NCBI GenBank assembly: GCA_022824265.1
Contig: JAJEAG010000042.1
Coordinates: forward strand, 1-64,000
Direction of reading: 5' to 3'
From: Candidatus Poribacteria bacterium
Lineage (GTDB): Bacteria; Poribacteria; WGA-4E; WGA-3G
Length of the DNA: 64,000 nucleotides
Part shown: positions 36,449-45,705 of the stretch, in pieces
Numbering within the stretch: position 1 is the first letter of the stretch
How the letters are laid out: the number at the start of each line of letters is the position of its first letter
The notes under the pieces: generated by a model
What the model was told of the DNA's origin: nothing
The model's database searches: none
Seen by the model: only the letters and a program-made list of their open reading frames with translations
Program-made: the position numbers and the translations under genes

Positions 36449-39157
36449 CTACTTTAGGATGACAAGCTGCCGTGTTTGCTGGAAGGATGGTGTCGTCAAC
36501 TGGTAAAAATAGATACCACTTGCAACTGGTTCCCCAATTGCATTACGTCCATCCCAATAAGCAGCGCGATCCGGACTATTGTAGAAGCCAGCGGATTGAT
36601 AACCGAGAGAAATTGAGCGAATCAACTTACCGGTAGAATCATAAATTGATACTGATACAGGACTGTTTTCAGAAAGTTGATAGGGAATCCACGTCTCTGG
36701 ATTAAACGGATTCGGGTAGTTCTGCAGCAACTTATTCTGATACGGTTTACCGATGTCATCAAGTTTGACAGACAAAACCGCATTAGCAAGGTTCTCTGGG
36801 GTCACTTTGAATCTTTGGGTTTGAGATTCAACATTGCCATCTGGTCCGATGACACGTAGTTCAATCATGTCTCCAACCTGGACAATGCTCCTGCGTGCCA
36901 TATCTACACTCGCAGCAGCGAAGTAATCCCCCCGCACTGAGGTAGTTATCACGCTATTTGTTCTCAGGTTATGAACGATTACTTTGTATCCATCAAATGT
37001 CGTTCTACCTGCCAAATGACCACTTACAATGAATGCCCACGCATCTTTAGGGGTTGCCTTGGATATAGCAGTGGGTGCTGCAGTTGTCTCCATTTCATTT
37101 GTCCAAGGTGCTCCGACGAATGCGAAATCGCGTGCTTGTGGCACATTGACAATATAGCCTTGTCCACCTACAACAGGAAACCCATCATTGGGTGCGCTCG
37201 GTGTCCAACCAATAAAACGTTGACTATCGGTATCGAGGGTTATCACCATAGTTGCTCCGGTTATTCCCGCAAGAGATTTTGCAGTCATCTGTGTAGGTGT
37301 TGCTAATGGGACAGAAAGCATGTTCAATCCTTTAGACAGTTTGACAGTATAGGCATTGTCAAAAAGATCACTTTCTTCTTTTGTGCTGAGTCTGGCGATA
37401 AACCCGTGTCTGCGCCCATCTGGTGAGTCATAGTAGCCTACGACAGAACCGTCTTGGTTGATATTCCAACCCTCTGTGCTAACGCTACCCGGAACTCGCA
37501 ATTCATGGAGTCCACGCATGATTGATCCGACATACGTGCGTGGGATATCACCTTTCGCCTTGGCTCTGGTAACGAAAAGGACACCGCCTATGTCATTAAG
37601 ACCGTGGACGAAAAAGTATTCCAACGTTAACGGGTCAAGATAGTCGAAAATTGCTAGCCTGCCACTCGGGTTCAACGCGTATCCGTGATATAGACCTCCA
37701 CTATCTATGTAAGAGCCCATGATAACGCCTGTCGCGTTGACAAAATCGGCAGAAGTTTCCGATGCCCCGATTATCTCAATGATTGTCTCTCCAGAGAACC
37801 CGCGACGAACACCGGAAGTGTCTATAAAACTACCCGTCAATACGCCGGTAGAATCACTATAACCGTAGATGAAGGTTTCGACTGCCCCCGGAAAATCGTA
37901 TTGTCGCAATTCACCATTTTCCAAGACGACTCCATGGTGGAGTCCGTTACTATCCTCATAGTGTCCTGCAGCTAATCCATTATTACCAAATGCAAAGAAA
38001 TAAGTGTTTTTTGAACCCGGGAAATCATAAGTCGTAAAAACGCCATCAATAAGCGTAAATGCGATCATTTTTCCCCCATCTGCACTCCGAGTATTCCCGG
38101 CGTAGTCCTCAAAGTCGCTACTTGCCGTCAACTCTAAAAACTCTACACCCGGAACATCAATCGTCTCAAAAGTATAGTTTACGTCAATAGGTGGGATAGC
38201 ACCAGGTGCATCGCTGACGTATGCCGCAGCATCCTCCGTGGGTTTTGCGATAAATCCGTGTCTGCGACCATCAGGTGTGTCATAGTGACCTACGACTGAA
38301 CCGTCCTGATTGATATTCCAACCCTCTGTGCTAACGCTGTCCGGAACCCGCAATTCATGGAGTCCGCGTAGGAATGAACCGACGTATGTGCGCGGGATAT
38401 CACCTATCGCTTTGGCTCTACCAACGACAATCCTTACATCGTTGATACCGTGGAGGAAAAAGTATTCAAGCGTTGATGGGTCGAGATAGTCGAAAATTGC
38501 AAGCCTTCCCTCTTTAAGACGTATGTATAACCGATATAGACCGTTAGCATCTATGTAGTTGCCTACGACGCTACCTTGCGCGTTGACAAAATCGGCAGAA
38601 GTTTCCAATGCCCCGGCTACCTCAATGATTGTCTCCCCTGAGAACCCACGGCGAACACCGGAGGCATCTATGAAACTACCGGTCAACACGCCCGTGGAAT
38701 CACTATAACCGTAGATGAATGTTTCGACTGCCCCCGGAAAATCGTATTGGCGCAGTTCTCCATCTTCCCCTAAGATGACACCGTGGTAAAGTCCGTTGCT
38801 ATCCTGATAATGCCCAGCGGCTACCCCATTATTACCCAGCGCATAGAAATAAGTGCCTTGTGCCTCAGGGAAATCGTAGGTTGTAAAAACGCCATCAATG
38901 AGTGTAAAACCGACCATTTTTTTACCATCAGCACTCGGGGTGTTGCCGGCGTAGTCCTCAAAGTCGCTACTTGCCGTCAACTCTAAAAACTCTACACCCG
39001 GAACGTCGATCGTCTCAAATGTATAGTTCGGATCAACAGGTAGTGAAGTGGGTTTATTATCGGCTTGTGCAGCAGTGTCCCTTATGAAAAAGGAATTGAC
39101 GCACATAAACAAAGTAAACATATATAACCAGAAATTATTTCTAATCTGTATATGCAT
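36449..39157 (-). CDS. Secreted HAF-like repeat protein with sorting-type module, two repeat blocks
   Basis: 902 residues: signal peptide (ending DTAAQADN), repeat blocks at about 40-308 and 325-605, then KGLNMLSVPLATPTQMTAKS, the linking region, and the C-terminal module ending QQTRQLVILK. The two blocks are very alike (TFETIDVPGVEFLELTASSD occurs in both), so the internal duplication or gene conversion is recent. The block boundary carries a short linker AAAYVSDAPGAIPPIDVN. First gene of the four-paralog run. GAGGAG precedes the ATG by 9 bases. Surface or extracellular location is inferred from the signal peptide and tail. Confidence 0.8.
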   Translation of the reverse strand: MHIQIRNNFWLYMFTLFMCVNSFFIRDTAAQADNKPTSLPVDPNYTFETIDVPGVEFLELTASSDFEDYAGNTPSADGKKMVGFTLIDGVFTTYDFPEAQGTYFYALGNNGVAAGHYQDSNGLYHGVILGEDGELRQYDFPGAVETFIYGYSDSTGVLTGSFIDASGVRRGFSGETIIEVAGALETSADFVNAQGSVVGNYIDANGLYRLYIRLKEGRLAIFDYLDPSTLEYFFLHGINDVRIVVGRAKAIGDIPRTYVGSFLRGLHELRVPDSVSTEGWNINQDGSVVGHYDTPDGRRHGFIAKPTEDAAAYVSDAPGAIPPIDVNYTFETIDVPGVEFLELTASSDFEDYAGNTRSADGGKMIAFTLIDGVFTTYDFPGSKNTYFFAFGNNGLAAGHYEDSNGLHHGVVLENGELRQYDFPGAVETFIYGYSDSTGVLTGSFIDTSGVRRGFSGETIIEIIGASETSADFVNATGVIMGSYIDSGGLYHGYALNPSGRLAIFDYLDPLTLEYFFVHGLNDIGGVLFVTRAKAKGDIPRTYVGSIMRGLHELRVPGSVSTEGWNINQDGSVVGYYDSPDGRRHGFIARLSTKEESDLFDNAYTVKLSKGLNMLSVPLATPTQMTAKSLAGITGATMVITLDTDSQRFIGWTPSAPNDGFPVVGGQGYIVNVPQARDFAFVGAPWTNEMETTAAPTAISKATPKDAWAFIVSGHLAGRTTFDGYKVIVHNLRTNSVITTSVRGDYFAAASVDMARRSIVQVGDMIELRVIGPDGNVESQTQRFKVTPENLANAVLSVKLDDIGKPYQNKLLQNYPNPFNPETWIPYQLSENSPVSVSIYDSTGKLIRSISLGYQSAGFYNSPDRAAYWDGRNAIGEPVASGIYFYQLTTPSFQQTRQLVILK

Positions 39158-39466
39158 ATCGCAAATCTCCTCTAAAATATATTACCCTTAGATCAAAACA
39201 GTACGTTAGGATATCCAATCCTAAAGGACGATTTTTATAGTTGAAGTTTCGCAAGTTTGCCTTCAACAGTACTGAAATAGTTAGAATTGGGTATCCTATT
39301 CCATTGAAAAATCGTAATAGTATGTAACATTTAGATAAGAAATGCAAATTAATATTATACTTTTAAGTATGTATAATATTAATTATAAACAATGATAAAG
39401 AATTGAATTGGCGTGCTGATAAAACGCTCCTTCAAGGGAGGATAAAAGTGTTTTAGCCAAAGTTAA
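39158..39466 (-). promoter_or_regulatory. Leader of the 902-residue protein gene with hairpins and paired motif
   Basis: No gene in this 309-bp gap. It contains TTAGGATATCCAATCCTAAA (39206-39225), a near-palindrome, the hairpin gttgaagtttcgcaag / ttgccttcaac (39240-39267), and the opposite-facing TTAGAATTGGGTATCCTA (39281-39298). The same three parts occur in the same order at 36129-36306. The far part (39350-39400) is very AT-rich and would suit a promoter. Confidence 0.45.
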
Positions 39467-40474
39467 CTATTCATCCCAGGGCAGCGGAATACCAAGTCGT
39501 TCACTTGCTGCACGTGCGGATGACTGTTCCATTTCACCATAACGGATGCCATTACGTCGGTGTAACGCTGTGCGTTCCAATTCAATAGCACCGGGAAGCA
39601 ATGCTTGGTCAGTTCCTGGCATCGGTTCGTAAGTTTCACGAATATCTCGGACTAATCGATCTACCTCTGCATGAAAGACATCAGGTGGGACAACAGATTC
39701 AATATGAATAGCAAGTACCATTCCGCCATGTCGTTTTGCACCGCTCCATTTTGCAGTGTCTTCTGGTGCTGGTTCAGTGAAACCAGTTAATGCACCGCCA
39801 AGTAGGCAAGCAACTGCGGTATAACCGATACTCTTAAAGAATGCTGCAGGAATAATGGTAAGCAGTTCATCAAATTCTGGACCGCGTTGATAATCAGCCA
39901 TAATACATGTCGCTGCATCAAGTACGACTGGAGGTTCGTCGCCTGATGGGATAGCGAAACAGATAGGAGGATTGCCATAGTAACCGAGTTGTGGTTTTGG
40001 ATCCTGACCGCTCGCGTTTCCATGGTTCTGATACCCTTGCACCGAAAAACCGATACAACCTTCCTCGTTACACATACGTGCATAGTGTCCCGCAGAACCG
40101 TAGTGACCGATATAGCGGACGAGTCCCATACCGATACCTACCTCTTTTGCTTTAGCAATTGCGTGTTCCGTAGCACGCACCATCGGAAGGTAACCGAGTG
40201 TACCATCTCCATTAAGCACAACAGTTGTCGGTGTTTCATGAATCACACGGATATCAGGATTGGGATTGAGACTGCCATTTTCAAAGCCACCGCAATAACC
40301 ACTAAGCGTCCGTGTTCCATGGCTACGGACACCCCGTAAGTCGGAGTTCACAAGCAACCGACTGATAAGCGCGGCATGGTCATGGGAAATCCCCGCTTTT
40401 TCAAAACATGCAGTACTGAAATTGAGCAATCGTTCTTCGTCTACACGGATAAACTCTTCTGGTGGTCTATTCAT
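39467..40474 (-). CDS. Malate/L-lactate dehydrogenase family oxidoreductase (Ldh_2)
   Basis: A 335-residue NAD(P)-dependent enzyme of the Ldh_2/MDH2 family, distinct from classical LDH. Conserved features: SDLRGVRSHGTRTL near the N-terminus, YIGHYGSAGHYAR with the catalytic histidine, and the C-terminal sugar/keto-acid lobe. Members reduce 2-keto acids or ureidoglycolate-type substrates to the L-2-hydroxy acid. The substrate is not evident. It may connect with the LarA pair at 8.8-11.3 kb, which act on similar compounds, but they are 28 kb apart. AGGAG precedes the ATG. It stands alone in its strand context. Confidence 0.85.
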   Translation of the reverse strand: MNRPPEEFIRVDEERLLNFSTACFEKAGISHDHAALISRLLVNSDLRGVRSHGTRTLSGYCGGFENGSLNPNPDIRVIHETPTTVVLNGDGTLGYLPMVRATEHAIAKAKEVGIGMGLVRYIGHYGSAGHYARMCNEEGCIGFSVQGYQNHGNASGQDPKPQLGYYGNPPICFAIPSGDEPPVVLDAATCIMADYQRGPEFDELLTIIPAAFFKSIGYTAVACLLGGALTGFTEPAPEDTAKWSGAKRHGGMVLAIHIESVVPPDVFHAEVDRLVRDIRETYEPMPGTDQALLPGAIELERTALHRRNGIRYGEMEQSSARAASERLGIPLPWDE

Positions 40475-40571
40475 ATTTTCTCCTATTTAAACTATAGTAA
40501 ATTTTTCCAGTAATTGATTTGATTAGGTGCGCTTACAAGGCATAATAAGGGTTTGATTAAAGATAGTGATG

Positions 40572-42287
40572 CTATTCTTTCTGTGAGGTAGCATCTCTTT
40601 TACGAATTATCACAGTACCATTCTGCTCCACATGTGCGGTTTTTGTACCATCGGGAGAATACGATAGTTTGCTGGAACTACTTGGAATATCGGTGGGTAT
40701 CGTCCTGAGTTCTTTCCCTGCCTTGGCATCCCATACCCGCGTCTTCTTACTCCAATCCCCAGTAGCAATTATTTTTTCACCATTCTCTGAAAACACTACA
40801 TCCCGGACACCACCTGCACCTTTGAATAATGTTCTTTTTCGTCTTCCTGTCTTCGTATTCCACAAAATTACCGTCCCTTTTTCATGTGTATAACAATCTA
40901 ATCCTGTAACGAGTGTACTACTATCAGGGGAATACATCAGAGCAGTTATATCATACTCACGATCCTGAATTACATTAAAAATCTCATCAATCAAACCGAA
41001 ATGTTTGAGTGTGCCTTTACGTTTTCCGGTTTGTGCATCTAACAAGAAAACTGTACTAAAAGGTCTCGCGACAGCGATGGTTTTACCATCGGGAGAATAG
41101 GTTACTTTTGTAATTCTTCCGTAACCAGTAGAAGCAGTAAAGGTGTTTTTTATTTTCGCTGTTTTTGCGTCCCACAATCGCACCTTGTTATTTTTACTTC
41201 CAGTGGCAATCGTAGTGCCATCAGGAGAATATGCAGCGGTGTTAATACGATGATATCCTGTGAGAATAGCTTTAGTTTCACCAGTAGCAGCATCCCACAA
41301 TCGCACTGTTTCATCTCTACTTGCAGAAGCAATAGTATTTCCATCAGGAGAGTAAGCGATAGATCTAATTCTATTTGAGTGTCCAGTGAAAGTGGTTTTA
41401 AGTTGCATTGTTTGTGTGTCGATTATTTCCATATCACCGTTTACTGTTCCACTGACGATTGTCCTTCCATCAGGAGAGTATACGATTAACCTGGTACTTT
41501 CTTTGTCCGAGGTGAATGTAGCTTTGTGATTTCCTGTGGTAGTATCCCATAACTGAATCGTTCCATCCCTACTACCTGTCGCAATATTTTTGCCATCTGG
41601 AGAATATGCGACAGAAGAAACTTGTTCTGCATGTTCAGGAAGTGTGAGTTTATGATTACCCGTTTTTCCATCCCACAGATATGCTGCTTTGTCGTACCCC
41701 ACGGTAGCAAAAGTTGGTCCATCCAAAGATGGCAAAACTAAACTGACACCTTTTGAATGCATTCTTTTTATGGAAATGTTTTCTCCTGTTTGTGTGTTCC
41801 ATAAACGACCGATGTTGGCAAACCCTCCAACGGAAGCGACATAAACGCCGTCAGAAGAAAATGCAATGGACCTAACGTTGTGCAAGTGTCCAAGAGACAT
41901 TTCTTTTGCTTCTCTTGTAGTGAAATTCCACAATGCTACTGAGTACCTAGTACTTCCGCTTGACTTTTTCTTTTTCTCTCTAACACCTATAGCGATTGTA
42001 TTGCCATCAGGAGAAAAGGCAAAAGCGTATGGGTATCTTATATTTGGACGTTGTAGCAATTCCAATTCTTTACCTGTTTCCGGATCGTGGAACCAGATTC
42101 CTATTGAAGTTGAAACTGCAAGTTTGCTACCATCTGGAGAAAAATGTATTATACCAAGGGAACCTTTGCCAAGTCGTGCTATTGCCCCTTCAGGTAAACC
42201 GATTTGTGCGTTATCTTGTGCAGTTAAAGGCAAGCAATAACTAAAAATTAAAATTTGTGTCAATATCAAGAAAAATGAAGTTTTCAT
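40572..42287 (-). CDS. Secreted WD40 beta-propeller protein, no C-terminal module
   Basis: 571 residues from the ATG at 42287. An in-frame ATG at 42305 exists, but GAGGAG lies inside those six codons, 10 bases before 42287, so the later start is right. Signal peptide ends LPLTAQD. The mature protein begins with GLPEGAIARLGKGSLG, a sequence conserved in all five WD40 proteins of this window, then about ten WD40 repeats (SPDGxTIAxGSxDxTVxLWDxxTG). It ends in a charged KRDATSQKE and lacks the NYPNPFNP module found in three of its relatives. Function unknown; probably a periplasmic or surface scaffold. Confidence 0.82.
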   Translation of the reverse strand: MKTSFFLILTQILIFSYCLPLTAQDNAQIGLPEGAIARLGKGSLGIIHFSPDGSKLAVSTSIGIWFHDPETGKELELLQRPNIRYPYAFAFSPDGNTIAIGVREKKKKSSGSTRYSVALWNFTTREAKEMSLGHLHNVRSIAFSSDGVYVASVGGFANIGRLWNTQTGENISIKRMHSKGVSLVLPSLDGPTFATVGYDKAAYLWDGKTGNHKLTLPEHAEQVSSVAYSPDGKNIATGSRDGTIQLWDTTTGNHKATFTSDKESTRLIVYSPDGRTIVSGTVNGDMEIIDTQTMQLKTTFTGHSNRIRSIAYSPDGNTIASASRDETVRLWDAATGETKAILTGYHRINTAAYSPDGTTIATGSKNNKVRLWDAKTAKIKNTFTASTGYGRITKVTYSPDGKTIAVARPFSTVFLLDAQTGKRKGTLKHFGLIDEIFNVIQDREYDITALMYSPDSSTLVTGLDCYTHEKGTVILWNTKTGRRKRTLFKGAGGVRDVVFSENGEKIIATGDWSKKTRVWDAKAGKELRTIPTDIPSSSSKLSYSPDGTKTAHVEQNGTVIIRKRDATSQKE

Positions 42288-42443
42288 GGTCAGAAATCTC
42301 CTCAATGATAGATAACCAGTATATTTTTAAAGTAATCTTTTGTGCTGTTATTGATTAACTTTTGTTGTATACGATTTTGGTTTTCTTCAGAATACATAAA
42401 ATTAATTTTGACCATGAAAACTTCTCATATAGATTTTTTATAT

Positions 42444-43598
42444 TTAAGGATCAATCTGTTGATAGAACTGCTTTTTACCGTCTTTGATAGTGAAAATGAC
42501 TGCACTTTTCGTAGGATGGCGATTTTCATTATATCTCGCTATGTTCGTTGCCCCGATATAATTTTCTGTTGCAGCAAGTTGATCGCGTATAGCATCTGTA
42601 TCCGGACTACCAGCGCGTTCAATTGCTTCAAATAGTAGTTTAACAGCATCGTAACTCACAGCGACTCCCCCAGTAGGTGTGGATTCATAGATAGACATGT
42701 ATGTGTCAACAAATGCTCGTCCTATCGGTTCATCTGTCTCAGGTGAGAAGTGTCCGCTGAAGTAGCTACCCTCAACTTCCGCATTTTCGTCTCCAAAGAC
42801 GAGTTCACTGTCCCATGAATCTGCGCCAAGGAATATAGTAGGTTCACCGTCTGCATTTAGCAACGGTATTGCGCGTGCTTGTCCTGTTATATTTACAATA
42901 TCTTGTGCAAAACCAGCAGTGAAAAGGACATCGGGTTTCATTTCAGCAATCTGTGTTAACTGTTCCATGAAATCTTCCGTGCCACCTTCGTAGAACGCAT
43001 GTGTTGCAACATTTCCTCCAAGCGAATCGAAATTAGTGGCGAAAAATTCGGATATCCCTTCTGTGTAGAGGTCCCCACTTCGTGTCAAAATTGCAGCCGT
43101 TGAAATACCGAGTTCCATCTTCGCAAATTGTGCCATTACAGCACCTTGAAAACTATCCGTGAAAGATGCCATAAAAACAAAATCACCTGCATTTGTAACA
43201 TTAGGGTTTGTGGCAGTTGTGGTAACCATAGGTATTCGATGTTTCTGTGCTACAGGACCAACCACTGCAGCATGTGAAGAACGATTTGGTCCAATCAATG
43301 CGACAATACCCTCATCAACAATAAGCGATTCGGCGAGTTGGACAGAGGTTTCCAAAATCGCCTCTGAATTAATATGACCAATTAATTCAACTTGCATGCC
43401 AAATAGTCCACCTTGCTGGTTGATTTCTGTCACTGCTAATTCTGCACCATTCGGATAGGTTACACGTTGACCTGCCACGATAAAACCGATTTTCACAGTC
43501 GGTTCAGGTTTCGGGGTAAGCACTTTTTGCACATTATCACATCCGATGAATATTAACACTAATAAACTTAAATAAAATAAACTTGCTGATTTCTGCAT
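42444..43598 (-). CDS. Leu/Ile/Val-type (Peripla_BP_6) substrate-binding lipoprotein 2
   Basis: 384 residues from the ATG at 43598, which has AAGGAAA 7 bases upstream; the frame is open to 43628 without one. Lipobox IFIGC gives lipidated C20. Fold motifs: TVKIGFIVAGQRVTYPNGAE, ALIGPNRSSHAAVVGPVAQK and VTTTATNPNVTNAGDFVF. Same family as 16779-17954, with which it shares the closing 'K.GK.QF.Q.I.P'. Neither has an ABC permease next to it. It is divergently placed to the sulfotransferase gene across a 227-bp AT-rich gap. Confidence 0.88.
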   Translation of the reverse strand: MQKSASLFYLSLLVLIFIGCDNVQKVLTPKPEPTVKIGFIVAGQRVTYPNGAELAVTEINQQGGLFGMQVELIGHINSEAILETSVQLAESLIVDEGIVALIGPNRSSHAAVVGPVAQKHRIPMVTTTATNPNVTNAGDFVFMASFTDSFQGAVMAQFAKMELGISTAAILTRSGDLYTEGISEFFATNFDSLGGNVATHAFYEGGTEDFMEQLTQIAEMKPDVLFTAGFAQDIVNITGQARAIPLLNADGEPTIFLGADSWDSELVFGDENAEVEGSYFSGHFSPETDEPIGRAFVDTYMSIYESTPTGGVAVSYDAVKLLFEAIERAGSPDTDAIRDQLAATENYIGATNIARYNENRHPTKSAVIFTIKDGKKQFYQQIDP

Positions 43599-43825
43599 AT
43601 AAATTTCCTTTATCTTTATATAAGCCATTCTATTGTAAAAAAGCCCTTTTCTTTGTTATAGAATTTTGTTAAAATGAAAAAAGTTGTTGATAGCATTCCT
43701 ACTTTGGCATTCTTAAAATATCCATTGGGAATAAGTGCTGTCAACACGTGATCTTATAATTATTATCATTCAATTAGATAAAATTATCAAGTTATTTCTA
43801 AGTCAGTTAGATAGGTAAAATAATA

Positions 43826-44548
43826 ATGGAAAACTTAATCACAGTGATTGGTCGAGGGCATTCTGGGACGCGTGCTATTTCACATACGTTGTACGCCAGT
43901 GGTGTCTACATGGGCAGTCAACTAAATCCCTCTGGCGATAAGATTCCACCGTTTGCAATGTATGATGCATGCCGAGTGATGGCAAAATACGTCAAATGGA
44001 AAGGTGGGTTAACCTGGAATTTCGATCCCTTGTTTACAATGCCAATTGATCCTGAGTTTGAGCAACTGATCAACACTTATTTGACTGATGTGTTAAAGGA
44101 CGAATCTGAGAACAAAGGATGGAAAATACCTGAGACGACGCTTGTATATCCTTGGATAGTACGCATGTTTCCCGATATTCGCTACATTCATTGGATTCGT
44201 GATCCAAGAGATTGTATCCTTGGTAGCCATAAAACTGATAATTTACGCGATTTCGGAATTGATTACCAACAGACTGATGACATTTACGAAAGACGTGCCA
44301 TTTCTTGGTACTATCAATATCAATTGATGAAGGCAACACCGAAACCTGAACATTTTATTCAAATTCGTTTTGAGGATTTTGTGCTTAAACAGGAAGAAAC
44401 ACTCAAACGTCTTGAGATGTTCTTAGGTTTTTCATTAGGTCGTATTATCGTGCGACCAGAAGCAGTTGCACGTTGGAAGAGAGTTGAAAATCCCTGTGAA
44501 CTTCCTTTTGATTTTTTACGAGAGGCAATAGTTGAAAACGGTTATTAA
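43826..44548 (+). CDS. Sulfotransferase-family protein
   Basis: A 240-residue P-loop protein. GRGHSGTR (residues 9-16) matches the 5'-phosphosulfate-binding loop and HWIRDPRDCILGSH (122-135) the 3'-phosphate-binding motif, so it probably moves sulfate from PAPS to a small molecule or glycan. LVYPWIVRMFPDIRYIHWIRDP has the typical beta-strand before the second motif. Shorter than most family members but intact. First gene of a plus-strand run with a Gfo/Idh/MocA oxidoreductase and a HAD hydrolase, which points to sugar or cyclitol chemistry by inference. Confidence 0.78.
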   Translation: MENLITVIGRGHSGTRAISHTLYASGVYMGSQLNPSGDKIPPFAMYDACRVMAKYVKWKGGLTWNFDPLFTMPIDPEFEQLINTYLTDVLKDESENKGWKIPETTLVYPWIVRMFPDIRYIHWIRDPRDCILGSHKTDNLRDFGIDYQQTDDIYERRAISWYYQYQLMKATPKPEHFIQIRFEDFVLKQEETLKRLEMFLGFSLGRIIVRPEAVARWKRVENPCELPFDFLREAIVENGY

Positions 44549-44592
44549 GTTAATCTCTGAACACCTATAATCAATATTAGTGAGGAACAAAT

Positions 44593-45621
44593 ATGCCCAA
44601 AAATGGAATATACCAAGTTGGTTTGGTTGGAACAGGTGGAATTGCTCGTGCTCATGGTGGTGCTTGTCAACATGCACCGAGTGCTGAATTGGCAGCAATT
44701 ACTGATGTGTCGGAAGGTGCATTAAAAGGCTTCGGTGAGCAGTTTAATGTTCCTGAAGAAAATCGGTATCTTTCTTTAGAGGAGATGTTGGAAACTGAGG
44801 ATTTGGATATTGCAGTCATCTGTACGTGGGGTGCGTTTCACTCAGAGGTAGGCATACAAATATCCGAATCCCGTCAGGTTAAAGCGATATTGTGTGAAAA
44901 ACCCTTCACATCAACCGCAGCAGAGGCAGAGGCTTTCGTTGGTGCTGCCTTGGAGAACGATGTTCTTGTTGCGGAAGCGTTTAAGTTTCGCCATCATCCG
45001 ATGCACATCAAAGCGAAGGAGTTAGTGGATTCTGGTGCAATCGGTGAGTTTATGACACTCCGCAGCACTTTCTGCACAGGAGGAGGTGGAGGCAGTCCCG
45101 AAACCCGTAAACCTGAAGCGAACTGGCGATTTAACAAAGCCAAAGGTGGAGGTAGTATCTACGATTTGGCTTGTTACAATATCCACCATGCAAGGTTTAT
45201 GTTCGGTGCTGAACCGATACGGGTTTCTGGTGTATCACAAGCGGGGTTAGAAGTTGACGACGGTTCCTATCTATTGTTAGAGTTCCCCGGTGAAAAGACC
45301 GCACAGATTTCTACAGGATTTAATTGTGCTGGCGGACAGTATGCGGAAATGGCTGGTTGGGGAGGCATGCTTAGAATTGATGCCGCGTGGAATAATGGAG
45401 GTTCACCTGTTAATATAGTCGTCCAAAATAGGGATGGTCATCAAGTGATTGATATTGATCCTTGTAATCAGTTCGCAATGCAACTTGAGCACATGTGTGA
45501 ATGTTTGAAAACAGGACAACCGCACCGTATCTCACCCGAAAGTTGTATAAACCAGATGCGTGTGATTGATGCTGCTTTTGAGGCAATGGCAACTGGCAAA
45601 ACTGTTGAGGTAAAAACATAG
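44593..45621 (+). CDS. Gfo/Idh/MocA-family oxidoreductase 1
   Basis: A 342-residue NAD(P)-dependent oxidoreductase acting on sugars or cyclitols. The N-terminal Rossmann fold has GLVGTGGIARAHGGA and the catalytic-site ILCEKPF (E102-K103-P104). The C-terminal alpha/beta domain holds the sequence GGSIYDLACYNIHHARFMFG, typical of the family. Substrate not predictable. GAGGAAC lies before the ATG. It is followed by a palindromic repeat that can act as terminator (45637-45660). Confidence 0.9.
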   Translation: MPKNGIYQVGLVGTGGIARAHGGACQHAPSAELAAITDVSEGALKGFGEQFNVPEENRYLSLEEMLETEDLDIAVICTWGAFHSEVGIQISESRQVKAILCEKPFTSTAAEAEAFVGAALENDVLVAEAFKFRHHPMHIKAKELVDSGAIGEFMTLRSTFCTGGGGGSPETRKPEANWRFNKAKGGGSIYDLACYNIHHARFMFGAEPIRVSGVSQAGLEVDDGSYLLLEFPGEKTAQISTGFNCAGGQYAEMAGWGGMLRIDAAWNNGGSPVNIVVQNRDGHQVIDIDPCNQFAMQLEHMCECLKTGQPHRISPESCINQMRVIDAAFEAMATGKTVEVKT

Positions 45622-45636
45622 TTTGTAAATCCTGGT

Positions 45637-45660
45637 TGGTACGGTTTCCTAACCGTACCA
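45637..45660 (+). repeat. Palindromic GGTTTCCTAACC-type repeat, also a likely terminator
   Basis: TGGTACGGTT-TCCT-AACCGTACCA, a perfect 10-bp stem with a TCCT loop, 16 bases after the oxidoreductase stop. The core GGTTTCCTAACCG also occurs at 48851-48863, in reverse at 48881-48894, and partly at 6519-6531. It therefore belongs to a dispersed palindrome family, and stems differ by compensating changes. Confidence 0.7.
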
Positions 45661-45705
45661 TATACATATATTTATAAGGTAATTTATCTTCACATAAGGT
45701 TGTCC

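Noticed and set aside
39206-39298. Leader hairpins as a cyclic-di-GMP or preQ1 riboswitch
   Set aside because: A GGCAAAC...GAAA segment recalls the GEMM motif, but the conserved second half (GACGCAAAGC) is missing and the tail needed for preQ1-I is absent.
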